From NCBI GenBank assembly GCA_039804165.1, contig JBDRZZ010000006.1:26217-90216 (forward strand): a DNA stretch of 64,000 nucleotides. The letters run 5' to 3'. Numbering within the stretch: position 1 is the first letter of the stretch; each line of letters opens with the position of its first letter. The notes under the pieces were generated by a model. That model saw nothing but the letters and a program-made list of their open reading frames with translations. It ran no database searches and was not told the DNA's origin. Below are positions 20,086 through 29,502 of the stretch, piece by piece. The position numbers were made by a program, and so were the translations under genes. Origin of the DNA: a candidate division WOR-3 bacterium. GTDB taxonomy: Bacteria; Hydrothermota; UBA3072.

Positions 20086-21336
20086 TTGGTGGGTTTATTG
20101 ATTAGTGGTTTTCTTGTAGAAATTTTAAGATCCTCTTTTGACTCTATTAGATCCAACAAGCTTAGGTCATTTCTGACTACACTTGGTATTGTTATTGGGG
20201 TTATGACTGTTGTAGGTGTTATGTCTATTATCTCTGGTTTGAAAAGAAGTGTTGCGAAGAGTTTTTCACAGTTAGGTGCAAATGTTATTTATGTAGATAA
20301 ATATCCTTGGTTTATGGGAAAGATGAGCAGAGAGGAGTGGAATAAAATTAGGAAGAGAAAAGATATAGATCTGAAAGCTCTAAATGCATTAAAAGAATAT
20401 GGAACTTCTTTTAAGTTCGTCTCTCCTCTTATTACAAGAGGTTTTAATATAACAAGGGGAGAAAAGGAAGCTGTTGAGGTGGACGTCCAGGGAACTTCTC
20501 AAGATTTTGTTTATATTATTAAACAGAACGTAAAGCTTGGAAGATATCTTTCAAGTGACGATTTAAAATACAAAAGATATGTTTGTGTTTTAGGTGAAGA
20601 TGTGGTAAAAACGCTTTTTCCAGAGTGCAAAAACCCAATTGGTGAAAAGATAAAGATTCAGGGAAGACAATTTAATGTTATTGGAATCTTAGAGAGAAGA
20701 GGAGAAATGATGGGAATGAGTATGGATAATATTGCAATAATCCCATTTCCAATAATGGCTGAATTTGTAGGAGAAGATAGAAAATCTATTACAATAGCAA
20801 TTTCTGTAGAAGATGAGGAGGAGGCAAGGGAGGAAATAAGATGGATTTTAAGAAGGGTTAGAAATTTAAGGCCGGGTGAAGAAGATGATTTTTCAATTAA
20901 TTCTTCAGAAGCTCTTATAAGACAGTTTAATGAGTTAACAAAAGCTTTGTTCCTTTTTTCAATTGCAATTGCAGGTATTTCTTTGGTTGTTGGTGGAATT
21001 GGTATAATGAATATAATGCTTGTTTCTGTTTCTGAAAGAACAAGAGAAATTGGAATAAGAAAAGCTATCGGAGCAAAACCGTCTGAAATTTTGGGACAAT
21101 TCTTAGTGGAGGCAGTTGTGATTTGTCTTATTGGTGGAATAATTGGTATTTTTTTAGGAGCTTCTATTACAAAGATAATTTCTGTTTTAAGTAGAGGAAA
21201 TCTTCCTTTTTATATACCTATCTGGTCAATATTTCTTGGGTTTGGTTTTTGTGGAAGTATTGGGATTTTTTTTGGTTTTTTCCCGGCAAGAAAAGCTTCA
21301 AAATTAAATCCTGTAGAAGCTCTTCGATATGAGTGA
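20086..21336 (+). CDS. MacB-type ABC transporter permease (FtsX domain)
   Basis: A 416-residue inner-membrane protein. An N-terminal helix follows S-I-R-S-N-K-L-R-S-F-L-T-T-L-G-I-V-I-G-V, the standard MacB/LolC opening. A periplasmic MacB-PCD domain spans about residues 55-275, and a C-terminal FtsX part has three helices starting I-A-G-I-S-L-V-V-G-G-I-G-I-M-N and ending P-A-R-K-A-S-K-L-N-P-V-E-A-L. The start is TTG at the given position or the next GTG; GGAAG precedes both. The ATPase is a separate gene rather than fused as in E. coli MacB. Probable mechanotransmission-type exporter with the neighbouring adaptor, channel and ATPase. Confidence 0.92.
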   Translation: MVGLLISGFLVEILRSSFDSIRSNKLRSFLTTLGIVIGVMTVVGVMSIISGLKRSVAKSFSQLGANVIYVDKYPWFMGKMSREEWNKIRKRKDIDLKALNALKEYGTSFKFVSPLITRGFNITRGEKEAVEVDVQGTSQDFVYIIKQNVKLGRYLSSDDLKYKRYVCVLGEDVVKTLFPECKNPIGEKIKIQGRQFNVIGILERRGEMMGMSMDNIAIIPFPIMAEFVGEDRKSITIAISVEDEEEAREEIRWILRRVRNLRPGEEDDFSINSSEALIRQFNELTKALFLFSIAIAGISLVVGGIGIMNIMLVSVSERTREIGIRKAIGAKPSEILGQFLVEAVVICLIGGIIGIFLGASITKIISVLSRGNLPFYIPIWSIFLGFGFCGSIGIFFGFFPARKASKLNPVEALRYE

Positions 21337-22006
21337 ATTAATTAAGATGAAGAAAGTAACGAAAGTTTATTCGCTAGGAGAAGTGGAGGTTTGTGCACTA
21401 AGAGGAATTGATCTTAAGATAAAGAAGGGAGAATTTGTTTCAATAATTGGCCCTTCGGGTTCTGGGAAATCTACTTTGATGCACTTAATTGGGTGTCTTG
21501 ATGTTCCTACCTCTGGTTCTTATTTCTTAAGAGGAAAGGATGTAATTAAAATGGATGAGAATGAGTTGGCGGAGATAAGGAAAAATCTTATTGGTTTTGT
21601 TTTTCAAGATTTCTATTTATTGCCGGGAGCTCCTGCCTGGTATAATGTTTCTTTACCAATGATATATAATAGAATTCCACCAAAGGAAAGAAAAGAAAAA
21701 GCTATTTCCCTTCTTGAAAGAGTTGAGCTTGGTGATAGAATAGATCATTTCCCTAAGCAGCTTTCAGGCGGAGAGCGTCAGAGAGTGGCAATTGCAAGGG
21801 CTTTAGCAAATGATCCAGAGATTATAATAGCTGATGAACCAACTGGTAATTTAGACTCTCGGAGAGGAGAAGAAATATTAGATATTTTTTCCCGTCTCCA
21901 TGAAGAAGGGAAAACAATTATCATTGTTTCTCATGAGAAGTACGTTGCAGAGAGAGGTAAAAGAAAAATTTATATAAGAGATGGAATTGTTGAAAGAGAA
22001 GAGTGA
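21329..22006 (+). CDS. ABC transporter ATP-binding protein (MacB/LolD type)
   Basis: A 225-residue ATPase. Walker A is G-P-S-G-S-G-K-S-T near residue 41, Q-loop V-F-Q-D-F near 92, signature L-S-G-G-E-R-Q-R-V-A near 144, Walker B I-I-I-A-D-E-P-T-G-N-L-D near 163, and H-loop V-S-H-E near 201. Subfamily hallmarks (G-C-L-D-V-P-T-S-G near 58) place it with MacB/LolD. Its ATG overlaps the permease stop by eight bases, and its end overlaps the glycosyltransferase start. It powers the tripartite exporter encoded just upstream. Confidence 0.95.
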   Translation: MSELIKMKKVTKVYSLGEVEVCALRGIDLKIKKGEFVSIIGPSGSGKSTLMHLIGCLDVPTSGSYFLRGKDVIKMDENELAEIRKNLIGFVFQDFYLLPGAPAWYNVSLPMIYNRIPPKERKEKAISLLERVELGDRIDHFPKQLSGGERQRVAIARALANDPEIIIADEPTGNLDSRRGEEILDIFSRLHEEGKTIIIVSHEKYVAERGKRKIYIRDGIVEREE

Positions 22007-23123
22007 AAGAAAACCTGGAATATTGGTTATTAATTGGCAAGATTGGACTAACCCTCTTTCAGGAGGAGCGGAAGTTCATTTTTATGAAATATTTAAAAGA
22101 CTTGTGGATGATTTTAATATTTTTCTTCTTTGCACTCATTTTAAAGGGGCTAAGAGTATTGAAGAGTTAGAAGGGATTAAGATCTATAGAGTTGGTTCAA
22201 GAAACACTTTTAACTTTTGGGTTCCAAGAGCTTATAAGAGAATAAGAAAAAGAGAAAGGATAGATCTTGTCATAGAAGATTTAAATAAAATCCCATTTTA
22301 CGGCAAAATATTTGTTTCTGAAAATAGAATTGCAATTCTCCATCATCTTTTTGGTAAAAAAATATACACTGAAACAAATCCAATATTTGCTTCTTATGTT
22401 TTTTTTGCGGAAAGACTAATACCGAAATTTTATGATGATATTCCTATTATAGCTATTTCAGAAAGCTCGAAAGAAGTTCTTGTTAAGATGGGAATTCCAG
22501 AAAAGAATATTGAAATAGTATATAATGGGATTGATTTAAATAGATATTTCCCCCAAAAAAAGAAAACTGAAGAACCGACAATTGTTTGTCTTAATAGGAT
22601 GAAAAGATATAAAAGGATTGATATTTTGCTTGAAGCTATTCCAGAGGTTTTGAGAAAAATCTCTAAACTCAAAGTATTCATAGTTGGGGAAGGAGATGAC
22701 CTCCCAAGGCTTAAAAAATTAGCTTTTAAGAAAAGAATAGAAAAAGTTGTTAATTTTACTGGTTTTGTTCCAGAGGGAGAAAAGATTTCTCTTCTTTCCG
22801 GTTCTTGGGTCTCTGTTAATACTTCTCCAATAGAAGGGTGGGGTTTAACTTCAATCGAAGCTCAAGCCTGTGGGACTTTGTCTGTTGTCCCTGATTCTCC
22901 TGGGTTGAGAGAGACAGTGAAAGACGGTTTTAGTGGATATATATATAGATGTGAGGATGCTCAAGCTCTCTCTGAAATTCTTGTAAAATTACTGAAGGAT
23001 AAGAAGTTTATCTTAAAAATGGGAAAGCAGGCAAGGGAGTGGGCTTCTAAATACTCTTGGGATAACTCTAAAGAGAGAATGAAAAAAATAATTGAAGCTA
23101 ATATCAAAAATAATAGCAGATAG
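21981..23123 (+). CDS. Glycosyltransferase family 4 protein
   Basis: A 380-residue GT-B enzyme. The N-terminal Rossmann half opens N-P-L-S-G-G-A-E-V-H after a short lead. The C-terminal half has V-Y-N-G-I-D-L-N-R-Y-F near residue 180, I-V-G-E-G-D-D-L-P near 232 and the donor-binding E-A-Q-A-C-G-T-L-S-V-V-P near 292 (E-x7-E region: S-P-I-E-G-W-G-L-T-S-I-E-A). No transmembrane helix, so it is cytoplasmic or peripheral. The ATG lies inside the ATPase gene and the ribosome site is weak, so TTG codons two or three positions later are possible starts. Association with an export operon may mean the exported product is glycosylated, but GT4 donors cannot be read from sequence. Confidence 0.9.
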   Translation: MELLKEKSERKPGILVINWQDWTNPLSGGAEVHFYEIFKRLVDDFNIFLLCTHFKGAKSIEELEGIKIYRVGSRNTFNFWVPRAYKRIRKRERIDLVIEDLNKIPFYGKIFVSENRIAILHHLFGKKIYTETNPIFASYVFFAERLIPKFYDDIPIIAISESSKEVLVKMGIPEKNIEIVYNGIDLNRYFPQKKKTEEPTIVCLNRMKRYKRIDILLEAIPEVLRKISKLKVFIVGEGDDLPRLKKLAFKKRIEKVVNFTGFVPEGEKISLLSGSWVSVNTSPIEGWGLTSIEAQACGTLSVVPDSPGLRETVKDGFSGYIYRCEDAQALSEILVKLLKDKKFILKMGKQAREWASKYSWDNSKERMKKIIEANIKNNSR

Positions 23124-23195
23124 TGACAAACACCCTTGACAAAGACCTTATTTAAGTTTAAGATAATAGTAGAATCTTAAGAAAGGATAACTCAG

Positions 23196-26100
23196 ATGGT
23201 GGAAAGGAGGAAATTTGCAAAGGATTATAGCTTATTAATTAAAGAGTTTGATATTCCATGTTGTTTCTTAGATAAAGAAGGAAGATTTCTTTATTTTAAT
23301 TCAGCTTGTAAAAAACTTTTTGGTGTTTCAACTCTTAAGAATAAAAATTTAAAAGAATTTATCTCTCCTTCGTTTTCTGACTCCTTGAGAGAATGGACAG
23401 AAGGAAAGGCTATTATATGTGAAGGAGAAATTTCTGTGAAAGGGAAAAAGAAATTTGTTCGTCTTTTACCTTCTTTAAAGTATGATAAAAAAAACAATTA
23501 TATTGGAGCTCTTGTTATTTTTGAAGATCTTGGGGAGAAAAAAATAGAAGAATTGAAAGAAAAAACCAAAAAACTTGAAGAGGATATTTTTATTAAGAAT
23601 GAATTATTATCCAATCTTCTTGATAACATTCCGGATAATATTTATTTCAAAGACAAGAAAAGTCGTTTTATTGCTGTGAGTAAGGCGCTCGCAAAATGGG
23701 TTAAGGCTAAGAGTCCTGAGGAAATGATTGGTAAAACAGATTTTGATTACTTTACAAAAGAACACGCAGAGCCTGCCTTTAAAGACGAACAAAAAGTTAT
23801 GAGAACAGGCAAACCCATTATTGGTAAAATTGAAAAAGAAACTCATCTTGATGGGCGAGTAACATGGGTTTCTACAACAAAAATCCCAAGATACGATAAA
23901 GAGGGTAATATAATAGGGACTCTTGGCATTTCAAGAGATGTGACTGAAGAGGTGAAGATGCGAGAGAAACTAAGAGAAAGTGAGGAAAGAAATAAGGCGA
24001 TTCTTTCTGCATTACCAGATCTTCTGTTTCAGGTTAAAAAAGATGGGACTTTTCTTTCTTATTTTGCTCCAAATGAAGAGCTGCTTTACGCTAAACCAAG
24101 AGATTTCTTAAATAAAAAAATTAAAGATTTGCTTCCAGAGAAAATTGCTTCTCTTGCTATGAAGGGAATAAAAGAGGTTCTAAAAAAAGGTAAGGTTTTT
24201 AGGTTTGAATATGAACTCCCGCTAAAAGGAGTATTAAAAAATTGGGAGGCAAGAATAGCAAAATGTAGTGAAGAAAGTGTTATTATCCTTGTAAGAGATG
24301 TTACTGAAATAAAGGAAGCGGAAAAGGAAGTTGCAAAGTTGACCGATCTTATAAGACAATCTTCTGATGGAATCTTTAGAATGAATAAAGAGATGCGGAT
24401 TGATTATATGAATGAAGCTGCTAAGAGTTTATTTGGATATTCTTTTTCTGAACTTAAGGATAAAACTCTTGAAGTTTTAATTGCAGAACCTGAAGCTATG
24501 GAGATTCAGAAAGAGATTTTTGATTTTGTTTCAAAGGGAAGAATATATTCCAAGGATCACTTAAGTATAAAAAAAGATGGTTCTATATTTTTTGCCAGAT
24601 TTAGGATTATACCACTTTTTGAGGTGAATGGTGAAATTTATGGATATATGGCATCAATTATAGATATTTCAGAGGAGAAAAAAGCACAAGAAGAACTTTT
24701 CTTTAGAAAGAATTTATTAGATTCCCTTTTGGAAAACATACCTGATGAGATATTTTTTAAAGACAGAGATTCTCGTTTCTTAGAGGTTAGCGTCTCTAAA
24801 GCTAAGAAGCTTGGTGTTTCTAAAGAAGAAATAATTGGAAAGACAGATTTTTCTTTTTTTGAAGAAGAAGTTGCTGAAAAATATTTTAGAGAAGAACAGG
24901 AAATGATGAGGAATAAACAACCTATCTTTGGAGGAATTGGGAAAAGAATTGATGAGAACGGAAAAGTTCACTGGATTTCTTATTCAAAAGTTCCAAGGTA
25001 TGATGAGGAAGGGAATGTTATTGGTCTTATAGGGATTTGTAGGGATATTACTGAGCTTAAAGAGAAGGAAGAGGAATTAAGAAAAGAACACGAACTTTTG
25101 TCTAACACTTTGGAATCAATGGAGGAAGGAGTTCTTGTTTTAGATAAAGATTTCAATTTTACCTATTGGAATAAAGAAATGGAGAGAATTACAGGGATGA
25201 AAAGAGAGGAGGTTTTAAAAAGTGGGAAGAAACCTTGGGAGTTATTTCCTAACCTGAAAGATGTTAAAGTGGATGAGATGATGAGAGAAGCTATGGAAGG
25301 AAAGGTGGTTAAAAAAACGCAAATTCCTTATAAGAGAAATGATAATAAGAGGATTTTTACCTCGGAGATGTATCTGCCTCTTAGAGATCCAAAAGGAGAG
25401 ATTTATGGAATTATTGGTGTGGTCCGAGACATCACAAAAGAAATAGAGGTGGAGGAATCCTTAAGAGAATCAGAGGAAAAATACAGGATTCTTGTAGAAA
25501 GTAGCAAGGATGGGGTTTTTATTTGTAGAAATGGGAGATTTCTTTTTGTTAATAATCGCTTATCGGAAATCCTTAAATATAAGAAAGAAGAACTTTATGC
25601 GATGGAAATTTGGGATGTAATTATAGAAGAGGAACGAGATTTAATTAAGGAGATGGGGAGGAGGAAAGAAAAAGGAGAAGAAATTCCTGATGTTTATGAG
25701 GTTAATGTGATTACAAAGGATGAGAATATACGGCTTTGTGAACTTTCTTTAAAAAAGATAAAATATCAGGGAGAAGAATCCTTTATGGGTGTTCTAAGAG
25801 ATATCACAGAGTATAGAGATATGGAAAGAGAAAGGGAGAAGGCGGATAGACTTGAATCTCTTGGTATTCTTGCTGGGGGAATTGCTCACGACTTTAATAA
25901 TTTTCTTACAGGAATTCTTGGGAATATTTCTCTTGCAAAGCTTCATTTAAGCCCTGATAGTGAAGTTTATGAGATATTAGAAGAATCGGAGAAGGCCGCT
26001 CAAAGCGCTAAGAGTTTGACCCAGCAACTTTTAACTTTCTCAAAAGGAGGTGTTCCTGTAAAAGGAGAAGTAGACATTGAAGATTTAGTAAAGAGCTCTG

Positions 26101-26963
26101 CAAATTTTGTCACAAGCGGATCTAATGTTAAATGTAAATTTGAGTTTCAAAAAGAGCTTTGGTTTGTAAGTGGAGATAAAGGACAACTTAATCAGGTTTT
26201 TAACAACATAATTTTAAATGCAATCCAAGCAATGCCTGAGGGCGGGATCATAACAATTAGAGGAAAGAATTTAGAACTTTCAAAGAGTTCTTCTTTACCT
26301 CTTCCTTCTGGTAAATATGTAGTGGTAGAGGTTCAAGATACGGGGGTTGGGATTCCTCAAAATATATTGCCAAGAATATTTGATCCTTTCTTTACGACAA
26401 AACAAAAGGGAAGTGGCCTTGGCCTTTCAACAGTGTTTTCTATAGTTAAAAGACACGAGGGATTTGTAACTGTGGAATCGGAGGTGGGGAAAGGGAGCAC
26501 TTTTTATGTTTATTTACCTGCTAAGGTAAAAACAAAGGAAACCTTGGAGGAACCTGAAGAAAAAGAGCTCCAAAAGGGGAAAGGGAAAGTTTTAATAATG
26601 GATGATAAGAACTTTATAAGAAAGTCTGCGGTTAGAGCCTTAGAGTTGGGTGGATATGAAGTTGAAGATAGTTCTGATGGGATTGAGACAATTAGACTGT
26701 ATAAAAAAGCATTGAATGAGGGGAAACCTTTCGATGTGGTGATTTTAGATTTAACAATCCCTGGAGGAATTGGAGGAGAAGCTACTCTTCATAGGTTAAA
26801 AGAGATTGACCCAAAAGTTAAGGCTATAGTGTCAAGTGGATATGCTGAAGATCCTATAATGGCTGAATATAAAAGATATGGTTTTAAAGCAGTTGTTCGG
26901 AAACCCTATAAATATGAAGAACTTTTAGAGGTTGTTAAAAAAGTAATAGAGGAAAAATCATAA
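23196..26963 (+). CDS. Seven-PAS hybrid sensor histidine kinase with C-terminal receiver
   Basis: A 1255-residue cytoplasmic sensor with no clear membrane helix. About seven PAS domains occupy residues ~10-870. Domains 2 and 5 are recent duplicates (G-K-T-D-F-x-Y-F ... E-E-Q-x-M-M-R ... P-R-Y-D-E-E-G-N). The kinase core follows with the H-box G-G-I-A-H-D-F-N-N near 890, N-box N-N-I-I-L-N-A-I-Q-A-M-P, G1 D-T-G-V-G-I-P and G2 G-S-G-L-G-L-S-T. A receiver at ~1130-1250 contains V-I-L-D-L-T-I-P-G-G with the phospho-acceptor aspartate and the lysine of R-K-P-Y-K. No DNA-binding partner is adjacent. The stacked PAS domains suggest redox or ligand sensing. Confidence 0.94.
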   Translation: MVERRKFAKDYSLLIKEFDIPCCFLDKEGRFLYFNSACKKLFGVSTLKNKNLKEFISPSFSDSLREWTEGKAIICEGEISVKGKKKFVRLLPSLKYDKKNNYIGALVIFEDLGEKKIEELKEKTKKLEEDIFIKNELLSNLLDNIPDNIYFKDKKSRFIAVSKALAKWVKAKSPEEMIGKTDFDYFTKEHAEPAFKDEQKVMRTGKPIIGKIEKETHLDGRVTWVSTTKIPRYDKEGNIIGTLGISRDVTEEVKMREKLRESEERNKAILSALPDLLFQVKKDGTFLSYFAPNEELLYAKPRDFLNKKIKDLLPEKIASLAMKGIKEVLKKGKVFRFEYELPLKGVLKNWEARIAKCSEESVIILVRDVTEIKEAEKEVAKLTDLIRQSSDGIFRMNKEMRIDYMNEAAKSLFGYSFSELKDKTLEVLIAEPEAMEIQKEIFDFVSKGRIYSKDHLSIKKDGSIFFARFRIIPLFEVNGEIYGYMASIIDISEEKKAQEELFFRKNLLDSLLENIPDEIFFKDRDSRFLEVSVSKAKKLGVSKEEIIGKTDFSFFEEEVAEKYFREEQEMMRNKQPIFGGIGKRIDENGKVHWISYSKVPRYDEEGNVIGLIGICRDITELKEKEEELRKEHELLSNTLESMEEGVLVLDKDFNFTYWNKEMERITGMKREEVLKSGKKPWELFPNLKDVKVDEMMREAMEGKVVKKTQIPYKRNDNKRIFTSEMYLPLRDPKGEIYGIIGVVRDITKEIEVEESLRESEEKYRILVESSKDGVFICRNGRFLFVNNRLSEILKYKKEELYAMEIWDVIIEEERDLIKEMGRRKEKGEEIPDVYEVNVITKDENIRLCELSLKKIKYQGEESFMGVLRDITEYRDMEREREKADRLESLGILAGGIAHDFNNFLTGILGNISLAKLHLSPDSEVYEILEESEKAAQSAKSLTQQLLTFSKGGVPVKGEVDIEDLVKSSANFVTSGSNVKCKFEFQKELWFVSGDKGQLNQVFNNIILNAIQAMPEGGIITIRGKNLELSKSSSLPLPSGKYVVVEVQDTGVGIPQNILPRIFDPFFTTKQKGSGLGLSTVFSIVKRHEGFVTVESEVGKGSTFYVYLPAKVKTKETLEEPEEKELQKGKGKVLIMDDKNFIRKSAVRALELGGYEVEDSSDGIETIRLYKKALNEGKPFDVVILDLTIPGGIGGEATLHRLKEIDPKVKAIVSSGYAEDPIMAEYKRYGFKAVVRKPYKYEELLEVVKKVIEEKS

Positions 26964-26984
26964 CATTATTCAAAAAATTACCTC

Positions 26985-27012
26985 TTGACTTTCCTTTTTT
27001 ATTTTTTAATAT
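26985..27012 (+). promoter_or_regulatory. Promoter of tRNA-Gly
   Basis: TTGACT (26985-26990), 16-base spacer, TAATAT (27007-27012), ending 10 bases before the tRNA 5' end. It may also drive tgt, which starts 13 bases after the tRNA. Confidence 0.65.
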
Positions 27013-27022
27013 TTTTTATTAA

Positions 27023-27095
27023 GCGGGCATAGCTCAGCTGGAAGAGTACGAGCTTCCCAAGCTCGGGGTCGCGGGTTCAAATCCCGTTGCCCGCT
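27023..27095 (+). tRNA. tRNA-Gly (anticodon CCC)
   Basis: Full cloverleaf: acceptor GCGGGCA pairs with TGCCCGC, D-arm GCTC..GAGT, anticodon stem CGAGC/GCTCG with loop TTCCCAA (anticodon CCC), T-arm GCGGG TTCAAAT CCCGT, discriminator T. The CCA end is not encoded. A run of seven T follows directly and may act as a processing or termination signal before tgt. Confidence 0.93.
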
Positions 27096-27108
27096 CTTTT
27101 TTAATTTT

Positions 27109-28242
27109 ATGGAAAAAGCCCTTTTTAGAGTAGAAACTAAAGATAAAGCTGCCCGGTGTGGTGTAATAAAAACAAAAAGAGGAAAGATAAATACACCTGC
27201 TTTTATGCCTGTTGCGACTTTGGGAGATATAAAAACTCTCCCAATTTGGGATATAAAGAAGTTAGAGATACAAATTTTTATTACAAATACCTATCATCTT
27301 TATATTAGACCTGGAGAAGAGATAATTGATAAATTGGGAGGTCTTCATTCTTTTATAGGATGGGATGGACCAATTGCTATTGACTCAGGAGGATTTCAAA
27401 TTTATTCCCTATCGCCCAAGATAAAGATTCAAGAAGATGGAATTCTTTTTTCTTCTTTTGTGGATGGGACAACTCTTAGATTTACTCCTGAGAAGGTTAT
27501 TGATTTAGAGGTTAAATTTGGAGCGGATCTCTTATTACCTTTGGACGAGTGCGTTGGATATCCGATAGGAAGAGGTTATGCAAAGGAAGCAATGGAGAGA
27601 ACTAATAGATGGGCAGAAAAATCTCTTTTTCATTTTAGAACTCTTGATTCTCAAGCTCTTCTTTTTGGAATTGTTCAAGGTTCTACATATCTTGATTTGA
27701 GGAAAGAAGCCGCTTATTTTTTAAGAGAACTTGATTTTGATGGTTATGCTATTGGAGGGCTTGTCGTTGGGGAAGCGGAGGAGCAGACAAGGGAAGTGAT
27801 TAGTGCTACAGTTCCTATTTTGCCTGAGGAGAAACCAAGATATGTAATGGGTGTGGGAAAGGTGGAGGATATTTTGTGGGCTGTTGGCGAAGGGGTTGAC
27901 CTTTTTGACTGTGTGATACCAACAAGAAATGCAAGGACAGGGACCGTTTACACTTGGGAAGGTAAAATTAATCTTAAAAATTCTCTATTTAAGGATGATT
28001 CAGCGCCTATTTCAGAAGGATGTAAATGTCTCACCTGCCTTCATTATTCAAAAGCTTATCTTCGTCATCTTTTTAATACAGAGGAACTTCTTGGAAAGTA
28101 TCTTGCAACACTTCATAATATATCATTTTATATGGAATTGATGAAGAAGATAAGAGAGAAAATTACTCAAGGAACTTTTTTTGGTTGGAGAGACGAAGTT
28201 TTAAGTAATTTTAAAGGAGGTTTTGATGATGAGAGTAATTGA
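27109..28242 (+). CDS. tgt: Queuine/preQ1 tRNA-ribosyltransferase
   Basis: Exchanges guanine 34 of GUN-anticodon tRNAs for preQ1 in queuosine synthesis. It is 377 residues, usual bacterial length. Family marks are T-Y-H-L-Y-I-R-P near residue 60, the active-site aspartate in D-S-G-G-F-Q near 93, the nucleophile aspartate in F-D-C-V-I-P-T-R-N-A-R-T-G near 270, and a zinc site C-K-C-L-T-C with H-H downstream (H-Y-S-K-A-Y-L-R-H-L). It begins 13 bases after tRNA-Gly, which is not a queuosine tRNA. It is followed by overlapping yajC, the common tgt-yajC order. Confidence 0.97.
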   Translation: MEKALFRVETKDKAARCGVIKTKRGKINTPAFMPVATLGDIKTLPIWDIKKLEIQIFITNTYHLYIRPGEEIIDKLGGLHSFIGWDGPIAIDSGGFQIYSLSPKIKIQEDGILFSSFVDGTTLRFTPEKVIDLEVKFGADLLLPLDECVGYPIGRGYAKEAMERTNRWAEKSLFHFRTLDSQALLFGIVQGSTYLDLRKEAAYFLRELDFDGYAIGGLVVGEAEEQTREVISATVPILPEEKPRYVMGVGKVEDILWAVGEGVDLFDCVIPTRNARTGTVYTWEGKINLKNSLFKDDSAPISEGCKCLTCLHYSKAYLRHLFNTEELLGKYLATLHNISFYMELMKKIREKITQGTFFGWRDEVLSNFKGGFDDESN

Positions 28243-28573
28243 AGTTATGTTGTGTCTTTTTTCTTCAGCTCCTAAGGAAGGAGTAAAGGGAAATCCTGGA
28301 GCTTGTGGAGATGGTCTGTCTCCTCTTTTATTTATGGTGATTATCTTCGCGATTTTCTACTTCCTTTTTATAAGGCCCTCACAGATCCAACAGAAAAAAC
28401 ACAAAGAGATGATTAACTCTTTACAGAAAGGAGATAAGGTGATTACTTCTTGTGGAATTCATGGGAGGATAACTCAGATTAAAGACACAACTGTTAAGCT
28501 GAAAGTGGATGAGAAAACAGAGATTGAGCTTGAGAAAAATATGATAAGAGTGGTTTTGAAAAAAGAGGATTAG
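28226..28573 (+). CDS. yajC: Preprotein translocase accessory subunit YajC
   Basis: A 115-residue inner-membrane protein with one helix (L-L-F-M-V-I-I-F-A-I-F-Y-F-L-F-I-R-P) followed by Q-x-Q-Q-K-K-H-K-E-M, L-Q-K-G-D-K-V-I-T-S-C-G-I-H-G, the typical YajC core. It joins SecDF to the SecYEG channel. AGGAGG lies five bases before the ATG; the start overlaps the end of tgt, and the stop overlaps the GTG of fmt by one base. Confidence 0.95.
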   Translation: MMRVIEVMLCLFSSAPKEGVKGNPGACGDGLSPLLFMVIIFAIFYFLFIRPSQIQQKKHKEMINSLQKGDKVITSCGIHGRITQIKDTTVKLKVDEKTEIELEKNMIRVVLKKED

Positions 28574-29502
28574 TGAAAGTAATATTTTTTGGAAGTTCCT
28601 CTTTTTCTACAATTATTCTTGAAGCCCTCATCTCGGAAGGGATTGAAGTTCCTCTTGTTGTAACAAAAGCTCCTAAAGAAAAAGGAAGGGGGAGAAAAAA
28701 AACTCCAACACCTGTGGGAGTTTTTGCTAGAGATTTATCTCTTAATCTTATTGAAACGGACAATCCAAATTCTTCTTGGGTGGAGAATATGATTAAAGAT
28801 ACTAAAGTTGATACCTTTGTTCTTGCTTCATATGGAGCTATTTTGAAGGAAAATATTATAAAAATCGCAAGATACCCCCTTAATATACACCCTTCTCTTT
28901 TGCCCAAGTATAGAGGAGCAGCTCCTGTGGCAAGAGCCTTGATGAATGGAGAAAAAAAAACAGGTTTTACCATCTTTTTAATGAATCCGGAGGTAGATAA
29001 AGGAGAAATTGTGATGGCAAAAGAAGTTCCTATAGAACCTCTTGAAGTGCGAAGTGAATTGGAAACAAGGCTCTTTAAGGAAGCGAGAGAACCTATATTG
29101 TATATTCTTAAAGAAATAGAGAGGGGGGTGAAGCTTAAAACCTATCTTCAAAATGAAAGTGAAGCAAGTTATGCCCCTAAGATAAAGAAAGAGGAATGCA
29201 AAATAGATTGGAGAGAGAAAGCTGTTTTGGTTGAGGGTAAAGTAAGGGGTCTCTCTTATACTCCAGGGGCTTTTTGTATTTTTAGAGGGAAAAGTCTAAA
29301 ACTTCTTAGAGCTAAAAGCTTAGAAGGTTATAAAAATGATTTTTCTCCTGGAGAAATAATTGAAGCGAAAAGGGGTATTATTGTTAAGTGTGGAGAAGGA
29401 GCAATCGAAGTTTTGGAACTTCAACTTCAGGGGAGAAATAAAATGGACGCAATATCTTTTATAAATGGTTATCATATAAAATCTGGAGAGCGCTTAGGAT
29501 GA
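28573..29502 (+). CDS. fmt: Methionyl-tRNA formyltransferase
   Basis: Formylates Met-tRNA(fMet) from 10-formyl-tetrahydrofolate. It is 309 residues, normal length, GTG start overlapping the yajC stop. The N-terminal formyltransferase domain shows F-F-G-S-S-S-F near residue 5 and the folate/active-site block with N-I-H-P-S-L-L-P-K-Y-R-G-A-A-P (asparagine, histidine) near 102, then D-x-G-E-I near 142. The C-terminal tRNA-binding domain starts near 200 (K-V-R-G-L-S-Y-T-P-G-A). No deformylase gene is adjacent, unlike the common def-fmt pair. Confidence 0.95.
   Translation: MKVIFFGSSSFSTIILEALISEGIEVPLVVTKAPKEKGRGRKKTPTPVGVFARDLSLNLIETDNPNSSWVENMIKDTKVDTFVLASYGAILKENIIKIARYPLNIHPSLLPKYRGAAPVARALMNGEKKTGFTIFLMNPEVDKGEIVMAKEVPIEPLEVRSELETRLFKEAREPILYILKEIERGVKLKTYLQNESEASYAPKIKKEECKIDWREKAVLVEGKVRGLSYTPGAFCIFRGKSLKLLRAKSLEGYKNDFSPGEIIEAKRGIIVKCGEGAIEVLELQLQGRNKMDAISFINGYHIKSGERLG

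Noticed and set aside
27023-27095. tRNA as an integration site
   Set aside because: No partial tRNA copy or integrase nearby; flanking genes look native.
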